The position numbers were made by a program, and so were the translations under genes. From Salinimonas iocasae (GTDB lineage Bacteria > Pseudomonadota > Gammaproteobacteria > Enterobacterales > Alteromonadaceae), in assembly GCF_006228385.1 (NCBI RefSeq), contig NZ_CP039852.1, positions 1,116,001-1,180,000 on the forward strand: DNA of 64,000 nt, written 5' to 3'. The notes below the pieces were generated by a model. The model saw only the letters and a program-made list of their open reading frames with translations, did not search any database and had not been told where the DNA came from. Shown here piece by piece: positions 1 to 8,754 of this stretch (its first letter is position 1; each line of letters starts with the position of its first letter).

Positions 1-198
1 GTGTTTGATGACTAAATCCATCAGCAGTGTAGAGGGAAGGCCGGTGGCTTCAACAGTTGTAGGCTTTGATAACAGACTTGTTGAGGTACTGCGAGTTTCA
101 GACGGCGCGGCATTGGCAGAAAACAAAGATAAATCGCTTACCGTATCCGTTGTTCCGGAAAATTCATTGTCATTGTGTTGTTGCTGTAGGTATGACAT
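1..198 (-). CDS. N-terminal fragment of a protein in the Tad pilus locus (cut by window edge)
   Basis: An open frame starts with ATG at 196-198, behind an AGGTGAG ribosome-binding site, and runs off the left edge after 66 codons. The visible residues are Gln/Asn/Ser/Thr-rich for about 50 positions, then enter a more ordered stretch (TGLPSTLLMDLVIKH). From memory, similar openings occur in winged-helix/AAA ATPases found in some Tad loci, but the fragment is too short to confirm this. It lies 23 bases downstream of the prepilin peptidase gene on the same strand, so it is probably the next gene of the pilus operon. No function is assigned. Confidence 0.6.
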   Translation of the reverse strand, partial: MSYLQQQHNDNEFSGTTDTVSDLSLFSANAAPSETRSTSTSLLSKPTTVEATGLPSTLLMDLVIKH

Positions 199-221
199 AG
201 GCTCACCTGTCCGGTTTATTG

Positions 222-761
222 TTATAGAAATAGTGCGGTGACTGCACCGCGCAGCGCAGGGTCGAGGTAACAGGTAATAACAAACCCCACCGCCAGCGCG
301 GGGGCATAGGGAACGGGCTGAGAGGCCAGCTCGTCAGAATCTGGTTTGAAATAGCGCCGCAGGTATAAGCAGTGCCAGTAGCGGGTAAAGGTCTTTCTGA
401 CACCTGTCAGGCCGGCTTTACGTGCGCCAAGAAGAATGGCCAATAAGGTACCTGCAATAATGCCCCAGGCAAGGGACCATAGGGCGATGGTTGGTCCGGA
501 TAGTGCGGCCACTGCCATCATTAGTTTTACATCGCCTGCACCAAGCAGCCGAAATGCAAACAGCGGGAAAAGAAGAACGAACATCAGACAAATTGCTAAA
601 AGTGAGTATCCCAGCCCCTGCCAACCGGTAAGCGCCATATTCAGGGCTAATCCGATCACCATGAACACAAGACAAAGCTTATTGGGAATTTTCATGGTGG
701 TAAGATCAAAGAAGATGGCCAGGATGAAACAGATGGATATCAGCGTTAATACCAACAACAT
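222..761 (-). CDS. Prepilin peptidase, TadV/CpaA type (A24 family)
   Basis: This 179-residue polytopic inner-membrane protein should cleave the leader of Flp-type prepilins. The length fits the short CpaA/TadV class, which lacks the N-terminal methylase domain of PilD. The two catalytic aspartates expected for A24 peptidases are visible: one near residue 19 (FDLTTMKIPN, followed by a membrane helix) and one in the GAGDVKL motif near residue 75. The ATG is preceded by AAAGGAG. The gene lies just downstream of the Flp pilin gene, its likely substrate, and upstream of the partial gene at the window edge, consistent with one leftward pilus operon. Confidence 0.88.
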   Translation of the reverse strand: MLLVLTLISICFILAIFFDLTTMKIPNKLCLVFMVIGLALNMALTGWQGLGYSLLAICLMFVLLFPLFAFRLLGAGDVKLMMAVAALSGPTIALWSLAWGIIAGTLLAILLGARKAGLTGVRKTFTRYWHCLYLRRYFKPDSDELASQPVPYAPALAVGFVITCYLDPALRGAVTALFL

Positions 762-774
762 GACAGTCTCCTTT

Positions 775-807
775 AAAAAGTGAATGAGGGGGCGGCACTC
801 CCCCTCA
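775..807 (-). terminator. Stem-loop between pilin and prepilin peptidase genes
   Basis: An 8-bp perfect stem (TGAGGGGG at 785-792 pairing with CCCCCTCA at 800-807) sits between the stop of the pilin gene and the peptidase gene. On the minus strand the T-run comes five bases after the stem, so it is a weak terminator or an mRNA-stabilising hairpin. Such an element would let the pilin be made in excess over the processing genes. Confidence 0.5.
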
Positions 808-832
808 AAAGTACTAAAGTATCGGCTTTATA

Positions 833-1063
833 TTAGCCACCTGCAGTAGAGGAGTTACAACCTGCGGTCAACGAGCCGTCTGCTGTTCCGCCGTCAGCTG
901 CTGTACATAGCTCATTTATAGTTGTTTCCGTTACTGTCCCTAATTGTGTAAATGCAGTTACCAATCCACCCACAACCAGTGAGCCCGCAATCGCATATTC
1001 AACGGCTGTCAGGCCGGACTCGTCCTGAATAAAATCCTGTAATAAAGTTTTGGCGTTTTTCAT
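833..1063 (-). CDS. Flp-type major pilin (class IVb prepilin)
   Basis: This 76-residue prepilin has a short basic/acidic leader, then the Flp processing site and motif ESG|LTAVEYA, followed by a single hydrophobic helix (AIAGSLVVGGLVTAFTQL). After cleavage behind Gly by the neighbouring peptidase it would polymerise into a Tad/Flp adhesion pilus. The C-terminal tail is Gly/Thr/Ser-rich with two cysteines that could form a disulfide. I chose the ATG at 1061-1063 because GGAGAAAGGT immediately precedes it and the leader length then fits; a longer frame extends upstream to 1225 without pilin features. Confidence 0.9.
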   Translation of the reverse strand: MKNAKTLLQDFIQDESGLTAVEYAIAGSLVVGGLVTAFTQLGTVTETTINELCTAADGGTADGSLTAGCNSSTAGG

Positions 1064-1193
1064 ACCTTTCTCCATAGGTGTAAAAGAGTGATCCACCCAA
1101 TCATCACGAGTGTTGAACCTCTGATTAGTTGGTATGAAAAGCTTAGCGAGAAAGAGGGTGCAATCGCTTACACCAAATTGCGGGTTGTTGTAT

Positions 1194-2630
1194 CTAATTG
1201 CGTAATGTGTCACCACGTTGCGCAATGATGGTATTTAATTGCGCAACGTCTTTTTGATAGATATCAGGCAGCCATTCAATGATGCCATCACGAATCTGCA
1301 CAGTCTGGTAACTCAGGTAAGTGGCGACAGGCTGTGATAGGCGCACATGACGAGTGGCCGGGGATTGGTATGCGCCAACGGCGGGCTCAAGATCTCGATC
1401 AAGCAGCACCTGCGCCAGTTTTCCCGGATTGGCGATGCGCACGCAGCCGTGACTCAAGGCCCGCTGCGACTGAGAGAAAAAGGCTTTAGCCGGAGTGTCG
1501 TGTAAATAAATAGCATCGTTGTTTTTAATATTAAAGCGCCATTTACCCAGCGCGTTGCTGGGGCCCGGTCCCTGTACCAGCAGATTGCGTTGATACAGTG
1601 TCTCGCCAGACTGATGCGTATTAATATCTGTGATGACGCGGCGATCATCGCGATCCACCCAGTAAAAATTTTCTGCCTGCATAAGATGGGGAGCCCTGTT
1701 CAGTCGAGGTAGCAGCTCATTGCGTACGATACTGGCAGGGGGGGTCCACTGCGGATTCAGTGTCACCCTGTCAATTTCTGTCAGCATGATGGGCGTGGGT
1801 GTATCAGGGTGTCCCACCACCACCGGCATACTGAAAACAGTGTTGCCCTTATCACGGTAATACAATGTATAGGCCGGAATATTCACCAAAATATATTGCG
1901 CAGGGACTATAGCTGGCAGTGAAAGCCAGCGTCGCAGATTCTCCTGCAACACAGCCAGTCTTTGAGATGGACTAAAGCGCAGTTTCTCTCTTGTGGCCTG
2001 GTCAAGTTGACCACTGGCAGACAGACCATGGCGCTGCTGAAAACGTTGCAGCGCCCGTTTCACCGCTGGGGTAAACCCTGTTGATTTGGCGGGCGCGCCA
2101 GGATAGTCGCCCAACTGACTTAGCATGTTAACCAGCGCGCTAACCTGCGGATGACGTTGTCCCAGCCGTGAAGAGAAATTTTCATTAATGTGAGGCCAGG
2201 GAAGTAACGCACGCTGACGCATAGTCGCAATGGCCTGTCTTAACTGTAGCACTTCAGAAAACTGTGGTAACTGGTTATCAATTAACGCCGCCAGTGAATT
2301 GCCGGCATGTGCCTGCCAGATATCATCAGCGGTCAGTGATGAGGTTGCAATTTGGTGACCAATTTTTATTTGGCTGACAGCCAGTAACTGATTGGTCAGA
2401 TATTTTGCGGTAATAGCAGGGTTACTTTGTTCTGAAGGGAGTAGCTGCGCGCTTTTTCGCATACCTAAGTCGGCTAACAGACTGACCAGTTCAACCCCTG
2501 ATAAGTTGAGTTGATGATGATCGTTAAACCACAGGTCCTGATGGCTTTTATCTGTGACGGTCTCGCATATTGCCTGACTGGATACGACTATGATTAACCC
2601 CGCTAATAAGCGTTGAATAACGCCGCCCAT
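1194..2630 (-). CDS. L,D-transpeptidase, YcbB/LdtD-like, periplasmic
   Basis: This 478-residue exported protein has an N-terminal signal peptide (hydrophobic stretch ending near SSQA), an alpha-helical region, a peptidoglycan-binding domain at about 170-225 (FTPAVKRALQRFQQRHGL), and a YkuD catalytic domain with the SHGCVRI motif at 393-399, where Cys396 is the nucleophile. Enzymes of this class make 3-3 crosslinks in peptidoglycan or attach proteins to it. It starts two bases after the stop of the AraC-type regulator gene, so the two are probably co-transcribed. The gene ends 130 bases before the pilin start, and an envelope role in pilus passage is possible but unproven. Confidence 0.9.
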   Translation of the reverse strand: MGGVIQRLLAGLIIVVSSQAICETVTDKSHQDLWFNDHHQLNLSGVELVSLLADLGMRKSAQLLPSEQSNPAITAKYLTNQLLAVSQIKIGHQIATSSLTADDIWQAHAGNSLAALIDNQLPQFSEVLQLRQAIATMRQRALLPWPHINENFSSRLGQRHPQVSALVNMLSQLGDYPGAPAKSTGFTPAVKRALQRFQQRHGLSASGQLDQATREKLRFSPSQRLAVLQENLRRWLSLPAIVPAQYILVNIPAYTLYYRDKGNTVFSMPVVVGHPDTPTPIMLTEIDRVTLNPQWTPPASIVRNELLPRLNRAPHLMQAENFYWVDRDDRRVITDINTHQSGETLYQRNLLVQGPGPSNALGKWRFNIKNNDAIYLHDTPAKAFFSQSQRALSHGCVRIANPGKLAQVLLDRDLEPAVGAYQSPATRHVRLSQPVATYLSYQTVQIRDGIIEWLPDIYQKDVAQLNTIIAQRGDTLRN

Positions 2631-2632
2631 GT

Positions 2633-3499
2633 TTAACCTACACTTTTTAACTGCATACGTGTAGGGGGCACAGTCTGGCTGGCCAGTCTGCTGATCTCGG
2701 GCAGAATGGTTAGTCGCAGATGCTGGTATCGGTTAAAGGCCTCATCTACCTGAAAATGCCGATTACCCGACATGTACGCTTTCGGCGTCAGGCCGAAAGA
2801 GTCTTTAAACGCCCGGCAAAAATGTGATGGGCTGGAAAAGCCCAGACCAAAGGCTACGCTGGTGATACTGGCTTTAGGGTCAATAAGCAGCGTTTCCGCT
2901 TCTTCAAGCCGACGGTACGTCAGATAGTGTCTGAAGCCCATACCACATACGTCTTTAAACAAGTGGCTGATGCGACTGGGACTTAAATTGAGCTCCCGGG
3001 CTATACGCTGTAATGAAAGCTTGGCGCAGAAATGTTGTTCAATGAGCTGAATAATTTCTTCAAAATTAATAACGTTCTGGCTACTAAGCATATCAACCGG
3101 TGCCGGTGAAGGTGCATCGACCCTGACGCTGTCCTTGCCCAGCAGTGGTAGAATACTGTCCTGAAGTCTTTCGCAATCGCAGTGTCGTAATGGCGTTAGT
3201 ACAACGTCATCGACATGTGAGCGCAAAAGATCACACATCGCCGGAACTGTCAGGTGTTCAGCAAACACCAGTAAAAACTGACACCCCTGGTCCTTTAATA
3301 TTTTCAGGTTATACGCATGCTTCGCAGTCAAATCACCCATAACATACGCCATTACCGGCGATGCATTCTGATTATCAAACGTAAATTCTGAAAAGGCACA
3401 GGTTTCAGCAGGAATATATGCATCAATCATGCTGCTGACTTCATTCATCAGCACAGGCTGTGTGCCAGTGATGGTTAAAAGTGAATTGTTCTTGCTCAC
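2633..3499 (-). CDS. AraC-family transcriptional regulator with a receiver-like N-terminal domain
   Basis: This 288-residue protein has a C-terminal AraC/XylS double helix-turn-helix (about 150-245, with LSLQRIARELNLSPSRISHLFK and the conserved GFSSPSHFCRAFKDSFGLTP pattern). The N-terminal 125 residues alternate strands and helices in a way that resembles a response-regulator receiver, but I see no clear acidic phospho-acceptor triad. It may be a pseudo-receiver or a ligand-binding domain. The gene is followed two bases later by the L,D-transpeptidase gene, so it may control its own operon or the adjoining pilus genes. Confidence 0.8.
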   Translation of the reverse strand: MSKNNSLLTITGTQPVLMNEVSSMIDAYIPAETCAFSEFTFDNQNASPVMAYVMGDLTAKHAYNLKILKDQGCQFLLVFAEHLTVPAMCDLLRSHVDDVVLTPLRHCDCERLQDSILPLLGKDSVRVDAPSPAPVDMLSSQNVINFEEIIQLIEQHFCAKLSLQRIARELNLSPSRISHLFKDVCGMGFRHYLTYRRLEEAETLLIDPKASITSVAFGLGFSSPSHFCRAFKDSFGLTPKAYMSGNRHFQVDEAFNRYQHLRLTILPEISRLASQTVPPTRMQLKSVG

Positions 3500-4313
3500 A
3501 GCTATACCCTTAGCTTATCAATTTAAGGCAGTAAGCAATCACACTGTTCTAATGAAAAATGACACGCTGTTCTTATTATTATCTTTATTTTTCAACATCA
3601 AGATACAGAAGACCCACCGCCATCTGTTGTTGTTTGAAATTTGTACAGCATTTTTCGCACCAATAATTTTTTATCATTATTTTTCATTAGGATAAAAGTA
3701 CTGGGCGACGGGGTGCATCCTGAGCTTGTAAAAAATTATGACACTTCCGGGTTGTTATTATTTAGAACGTTAGCGCACGCTTACTTCTCAAGCCTTAAAG
3801 CATAAAAGAGGCATGATATTTTGATGATAACCATCCGGTTAGTTTTTTGACAGGTTGTGAGAAAAAATGAACTAATGTAAATTTTTTCTTATCTATCGGG
3901 TGGTTAAAAAATAGCCTAGTGCAGAATCGGAAGATGATCAAATTATATTTTACACTTTTTATGTATCTGTGAGAGATCTAGGTTATGTCCCCCAAAACTT
4001 GATGTTGCTGGATTTCGTCGCATTTACGACAAACTACTACCGGTTTCTTCAGAGGCTTTCCAGAATGGAAATGTAGGCCCGATAGCAAAATTTCTCATTC
4101 TTTCGCAGTAGGATAAACCGCGCGCTCCATGAAGCATTTGTTAATTGAATGTTTATGTGTATTAAGAAAAAATTTATAATAAAGAGGAAATATAGAGAAA
4201 AAGGACTACTCTTACAGGCTGGAAAGCAGATGAGCATGGAACATTCATTCTGCCGGGAAGTATAAAATACGCTGCCGTAGGTAGCATAATCAGCTGGAGT
4301 AGTACTGATTATT
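3500..4313. other. 814-base AT-rich intergenic region between divergent genes
   Basis: This lies between the leftward AraC-type gene and the rightward diguanylate cyclase gene. It is visibly more AT-rich than the coding DNA around it. No convincing gene is seen on either strand. A TATAAT hexamer at 4175-4180 could be a -10 element for the cyclase, leaving a leader of about 130 bases, but the -35 region is poor. I looked for a cyclic-di-GMP riboswitch and did not recognise one. The region probably holds promoters and binding sites for both genes. Confidence 0.5.
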
Positions 4314-5591
4314 ATGCGATCTTTAAATGTAGCCGGCATTTTTCTATTGCTGGGCATTGCAACTGTTGCACTGATGATATGGCAACATGTGGGCATGAAC
4401 ATTCAACACAATTTGCTTGCTGATGCCAGTCGTACAGCCACACTGTTTTCCGACCGGATAAATGGTGGTACCAGCGCCGGCACTGTTTCGGGCAGTGACG
4501 GGGATGTGACACTGCAGTGCAATGTAAATCATAATGACTTTACCCATGCGTTCTGTGGATTTACGCTAAATGTTGCAGCCAGAAATCAGGGCGTCGATAT
4601 TACCCGGTTCAATACGCTTGAGCTGGATGTTGAGTATGAAACACCCGTCAACGACACCTTACTGGTTTACCTGCTGAATAAGGAATATCAACCCGAAGAG
4701 CGTGAGCGAGCAAATATGCAACCGCTTAATATCCTTGCTGGTAAATCATCCTATTCCATTTCAGTAAGCAGCTTTTTCGTACCATCCTGGTGGATCTATC
4801 AGTTTCCGAGGGACGATCTTCAGGGCCAGGCCAATATGAAGAACGTGACCAAACTTCGCCTGACGACCGGCGACAATGCACAAAGCCGCTCGGTTAAGAT
4901 AGTTCTCCGTTCCGCCATACTTTCCGGTAAAGCGATAAGTAAAACGCAAATGTATTTTATGGTTATTGCTTGTTGGATTATCGTAACCGCATTCTTTTCT
5001 ATCAGACTTCTGCTTGGCCTTTATCATTCATCAAAGGCGCATAAAGCAAAAAATTTGAAGTTACACGCAGAAAACAGTCAGCTGTACGTCGAAAAACAAA
5101 AGCTTTCGGAAGTTGCCAAAACCGATCCACTTACCGGTGTTCTTAATCGGGCGGGACTGACTCATGCCATGCTGATGCTGAAACTGAATGATATCGACAA
5201 CTCTGACACCCACAGCCTTATTTATCTTGATGTCGACCATTTCAAGAAAATTAACGACAATTTTGGGCACGATAAGGGCGATGAAGTACTTGTTGCACTA
5301 TGTGACATGTTAAAAGCATCTATCAGGCATTCGGACTTGCTCATCAGAATGGGGGGAGAAGAATTTCTTATTATCTGTACTCACACCATGTTGGGTGACG
5401 CCAGTCAGCTCGCTGAAAAGTTTCGCAACCAGATAGCCTCTTCAATTATCGCCGATATTGATATCACCTGTAGTTTCGGTGTCACGGAATGTCGTAGCAG
5501 TAATCTGCAAAGTGCTATCGCACGGGCTGATAAATATCTGTATCAGGCCAAGCAAAGCGGCAGGAACCAAGTGTGTTCGACACTGGCATGA
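4314..5591 (+). CDS. Membrane diguanylate cyclase (GGDEF) with extracytoplasmic sensor region
   Basis: This 425-residue protein should make cyclic di-GMP. It has an N-terminal membrane helix (about 5-25), a periplasmic region (about 30-215) that looks like a beta-rich ligand-binding domain, a second helix (about 217-236), a short coiled coil, and a GGDEF domain (about 265-425). The active-site motif is GGEEF at 347-351, an allowed form. An inhibitory I-site RHSD lies at 338-341, exactly five residues upstream, suggesting product feedback. The start is not strongly marked; GGAG lies about 13 bases upstream. It appears to be a single-gene unit. Confidence 0.9.
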   Translation: MRSLNVAGIFLLLGIATVALMIWQHVGMNIQHNLLADASRTATLFSDRINGGTSAGTVSGSDGDVTLQCNVNHNDFTHAFCGFTLNVAARNQGVDITRFNTLELDVEYETPVNDTLLVYLLNKEYQPEERERANMQPLNILAGKSSYSISVSSFFVPSWWIYQFPRDDLQGQANMKNVTKLRLTTGDNAQSRSVKIVLRSAILSGKAISKTQMYFMVIACWIIVTAFFSIRLLLGLYHSSKAHKAKNLKLHAENSQLYVEKQKLSEVAKTDPLTGVLNRAGLTHAMLMLKLNDIDNSDTHSLIYLDVDHFKKINDNFGHDKGDEVLVALCDMLKASIRHSDLLIRMGGEEFLIICTHTMLGDASQLAEKFRNQIASSIIADIDITCSFGVTECRSSNLQSAIARADKYLYQAKQSGRNQVCSTLA

Positions 5592-5755
5592 CGGGGTAGC
5601 ATTATTGGTGATGAGTATTGTCTTGGGAAGAAAGTCTTAAAAACAGTCTTCGCAGAAGATTAAATAGCTGCCTTTCTGTCCTGCGCTTTTACTTGTCTGT
5701 GACCTGCGGTTTTCGTTATGGTTAACACACTGATAACAAGCTGAAAGTTGCCCTC

Positions 5756-7063
5756 ATGCTCCATGCTGCCGCACGACCCTTTGTAAAGCTGGTAGATCGC
5801 TATCTGCCGGACCCCTATATTTTTGTGTTACTTCTGACTTTGGTTGTATTTATTGCAGCAATGCTGGTGGAACAGCAATCGCCTGAAGCAGTGATAAGCC
5901 AGTGGGGTGAGGGGTTCTGGGGCTTGCTTACCTTCTCTATGCAGATGCTTTTAGTACTGGTGAGCGGTTTCATGCTGGCCAGTACGCCGCTGATCAAAGG
6001 AGGTCTGGACAAATTAGCGGCGCTGGCCCGAACTCCCGGAAAGGCTATTGTTCTGGTCACGCTGGTATCGTTAGCTGCCAGTTGGCTGAACTGGGGATTT
6101 GGCCTGGTTGTTGGGGCGCTTTTTGCAAAAGCGCTGGCCCGGCGCATTCAGGTGGATTACCGTCTGCTTGTAGCAAGTGCCTACTCTGGTTTTATTGTCT
6201 GGCATGGTGGGCTGGCCGGCTCAGTGCCCTTAACCATTGCAACTGAAGGCCATTTTACCGAGTCGCAGATAGGCGTAATCAGCACCAGCCAAACTATTTT
6301 CGCAGATTTTAACCTCGTCTTGCTCGCCATCTTATTCGTTACTATTCCTTTGGTGAACAGGCTGATGCTGCCTAAAGGTAGTGACAGTGTTCATGTGGAT
6401 GTGCGCAAAATTCAGGAGTCAGACCTGCCGGCGGCCAGTAATGACCGGCCTGCAGATAAACTGGAGAATAGTGTTATCCTTGCGCAGTTGGTAGGGTTCA
6501 GTGGTCTGATTTATCTTGCAGTTTATTTTGCCGGAGGCGGTGGGCTGAACCTGAATATCGTAAACTTTTTATTTTTATTCAGCGCTATTGTTTTGCATGG
6601 TACACCGCGACGCTTGTTACACAGTTTGCAACAGGCAATCCAGGGAGGAGCGGGTATTGTTATTCAGTTTCCTTTTTATGCTGGCATCATGGCGGTAATG
6701 GTGCAGTCTGGCCTGGCCCAAAGTCTGTCGCAATGGCTGATCAGTTTCGCCAGCGCAGAGACTTTACCAGTACTAAGTTTTCTCAGTGCCGGTATCGTGA
6801 ACATTTTTGTCCCGTCCGGCGGAGGGCAGTGGGCTGTTCAGGCACCAGTTATTCTGCCCGCTGCAGAACAACTGGGCGCCGAGATTAATCGTGTTGCCAT
6901 GGCTGTTGCCTGGGGGGATGCCTGGACCAACCTTATACAGCCTTTCTGGGCGTTACCAGTGTTGGCTATCGCCGAATTAAAGGCCCGCGATATCATGGGG
7001 TTCTGCCTGGTACAGTTGCTGATAACCGGAGTAATAATCAGTGCGGTATTGATGTGGGTTTAA
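5756..7063 (+). CDS. atoE: Short-chain fatty acid transporter, AtoE family
   Basis: This 435-residue inner-membrane protein has about 10-12 hydrophobic segments and matches the AtoE short-chain fatty acid/acetoacetate transporter family in length and motifs. Recognisable stretches include the opening LVDRYLPDPYIFVLLLT, SAYSGFIVWHGGLAGS and FVPSGGGQWAVQAP. It would import compounds such as butyrate or acetoacetate. The expected partner genes (acetoacetate CoA-transferase, thiolase) are absent nearby, so here it stands alone. Confidence 0.88.
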   Translation: MLHAAARPFVKLVDRYLPDPYIFVLLLTLVVFIAAMLVEQQSPEAVISQWGEGFWGLLTFSMQMLLVLVSGFMLASTPLIKGGLDKLAALARTPGKAIVLVTLVSLAASWLNWGFGLVVGALFAKALARRIQVDYRLLVASAYSGFIVWHGGLAGSVPLTIATEGHFTESQIGVISTSQTIFADFNLVLLAILFVTIPLVNRLMLPKGSDSVHVDVRKIQESDLPAASNDRPADKLENSVILAQLVGFSGLIYLAVYFAGGGGLNLNIVNFLFLFSAIVLHGTPRRLLHSLQQAIQGGAGIVIQFPFYAGIMAVMVQSGLAQSLSQWLISFASAETLPVLSFLSAGIVNIFVPSGGGQWAVQAPVILPAAEQLGAEINRVAMAVAWGDAWTNLIQPFWALPVLAIAELKARDIMGFCLVQLLITGVIISAVLMWV

Positions 7064-7190
7064 TCGTTCTTTGCACTAATAACAGTGGAACGATTATTGA
7101 TTACTTCTCTTTGTAGGTCTTTGTTAATACTGGAAAATGGTTAACTTGCTTAAAAGTTGGCTACGACCACCACTACTGGAGAAATTTCAT

Positions 7191-7661
7191 ATGGCGTTTA
7201 TACCACACCGTTATTTAATACTGGCAGGGCTGGCCATGTTTATCGCTATTCCCGCTCAGGCGAAAGACAGTAAGGCGGCTGACTCCCTTAAAGCTCAAAT
7301 TACGCAAGCGGATGCCACGTTTTTCGATGCATTTAATCGCTGTGATATCGACAAAATGGCGTCTATGTTTTCACCCCAGCTTGAGTTTTATCACGATACC
7401 GGTGGGGTGACGGATTATGAGCAGACAATGGAAGCTTCAAAACGTCTGTGTCAGCGTGTTCCGGATCTGACCCGAACGCTAGAGCCTGATACCGTCAAAA
7501 TCTATCCGATAAAAGATTTTGGTGCCATACAGCAGGGGCAGCATACGTTCTGCCATAAGGAAAACGGCAAAGACGATTGTGGCACTTTCGGATTTACCCA
7601 CATCTGGAAACAAACTGAACAGGGCTGGATAATTCATCGCGTGGTCAGCTACGGGCATTAA
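7191..7661 (+). CDS. Secreted NTF2-like (DUF4440-type) protein
   Basis: This small protein of 156 residues has a signal peptide (FIPHRYLILAGLAMFIAIPAQA) and one NTF2-like cone-shaped domain (about 40-155), with the typical opening ADATFFDAFNRCDIDKMASMF and the ending THIWKQTEQGWIIHRVVSYGH. Family members bind or act on small molecules, and no specific reaction can be assigned. I chose ATG 7191 because GGAGA precedes it and the signal peptide starts there; an in-frame ATG at 7137 adds 18 unlikely residues. Three cysteines in the mature part could form disulfides in the periplasm. Confidence 0.8.
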   Translation: MAFIPHRYLILAGLAMFIAIPAQAKDSKAADSLKAQITQADATFFDAFNRCDIDKMASMFSPQLEFYHDTGGVTDYEQTMEASKRLCQRVPDLTRTLEPDTVKIYPIKDFGAIQQGQHTFCHKENGKDDCGTFGFTHIWKQTEQGWIIHRVVSYGH

Positions 7662-7833
7662 CGCATCACATTTGTCTGGCATGTAAGCGTCCCCGCGTGC
7701 CAGGCTATCGTACAGCTTATTAAATTCCTTTTCTTTCAAACACTTTTTCCACTGATGCCGTATACAGCTTCGGCACAATCGATGTCTTTGAAAAAACTGA
7801 ATCAACAAAGGGGCTGTGCAAGCCAGGTGATGT

Positions 7834-8754
7834 ATGACAAATACGATGCAGTCGTTACTGGACAACATTTATCAGGAAGTATTCCCAATGCTGGGGCAGG
7901 GCAAGGTCGCAGACTATATTCCTGCGCTGGCGTGTGTCGAGCCGCGTCAGTTTGGTATCGCTATCTGTGATAATGAAGGTAATGTGTTCACGGTAGGCGA
8001 TGCCGATGTACCTTTTTCTATTCAGAGTATCTCCAAGGTATTCAATCTGGTTCTTGCTATGAATCATTACGGGGAAGGGTTGTGGGACCGCGTAGGGTGT
8101 GAACCGTCTGGCTTACCATTTAACTCACTGGTGCAACTGGAATATGAAAATGGTATTCCCAGAAACCCGTTTATCAATGCCGGCGCACTGGTGATTAGCG
8201 ATATGAACCAGTCCCGCTTTGCCTCACCGCATCTGGCCGTGCGCGACTTTGTAAGGCGGCTATCGGGTAACCCGGAAATTAACGCTGATCGTATTGTGGC
8301 AGATTCTGAGTTTGAGCATCGGGCAAGAAACGCAGCAACCGCCTATTTAATGAAAGCTTTCAATAATTTCGAAAATGAAGTAGAAGACGTTTTACACAGT
8401 TATTTTTATAACTGTGCCCTTGAAATGTCCTGTGCCGATCTTGCCCGCGGAGCAAGCTTTCTGGCTAACAGAGGCTATTCGCAATGCGGCGAAGAGCAGA
8501 TTTTAAGCCCGAAACAAACCAGCCAGGTTAATGCATTGCTGGCCACCAGCGGTATGTATAATGAAGCCGGTAGCTTTGCTTTTCAGGTCGGATTGCCTGG
8601 CAAAAGTGGTGTAGGCGGCGGGATTATAGCAATGGTTCCCGGGCGCTTTTCGATTTGCGTATTTTCGCCGGCCCTTAACCATATGGGTAACTCGGCACTG
8701 GGCGTCGCCGCGCTGACATCATTAACAAAGCACATCAAGTGGTCGGTTTACTGA
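7834..8754 (+). CDS. glsA: Glutaminase (serine-dependent beta-lactamase fold)
   Basis: This 306-residue enzyme hydrolyses L-glutamine to glutamate and ammonia in the cytoplasm. The length equals the usual GlsA length. The catalytic S-x-x-K motif is at 65-68 (SIQSISKVF), and other family stretches are present: [14 protein letters not shown], the [22 protein letters not shown] block, and [11 protein letters not shown] near the C-terminus. The reading frame ends within seven bases of the end of the opposing lipocalin-like gene, so the two genes converge with a tiny overlap. Confidence 0.95.
   Translation: MTNTMQSLLDNIYQEVFPMLGQGKVADYIPALACVEPRQFGIAICDNEGNVFTVGDADVPFSIQSISKVFNLVLAMNHYGEGLWDRVGCEPSGLPFNSLVQLEYENGIPRNPFINAGALVISDMNQSRFASPHLAVRDFVRRLSGNPEINADRIVADSEFEHRARNAATAYLMKAFNNFENEVEDVLHSYFYNCALEMSCADLARGASFLANRGYSQCGEEQILSPKQTSQVNALLATSGMYNEAGSFAFQVGLPGKSGVGGGIIAMVPGRFSICVFSPALNHMGNSALGVAALTSLTKHIKWSVY

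Noticed and set aside
5..241. A 78-codon plus-strand frame at the left edge
   Set aside because: It lies opposite the well-supported minus-strand partial gene with a good ribosome-binding site and overlaps the prepilin peptidase end; its composition is not protein-like.
3429..3695. Plus-strand 88-codon frame over the AraC gene start
   Set aside because: It overlaps the start of the AraC-type gene in antisense and has low-complexity hydrophobic content from AT-rich DNA.
4141..4313. Possible cyclic-di-GMP riboswitch before the diguanylate cyclase
   Set aside because: The conserved GEMM-type elements were not seen.
4049..4402. Minus-strand frame overlapping the diguanylate cyclase start
   Set aside because: No ribosome-binding site or domain, and it overlaps the 5' end of a clear gene.
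7062..7095. Hairpin after atoE as a terminator
   Set aside because: AATCGTTC and GAACGATT can pair, but no T-run follows and the loop is large.
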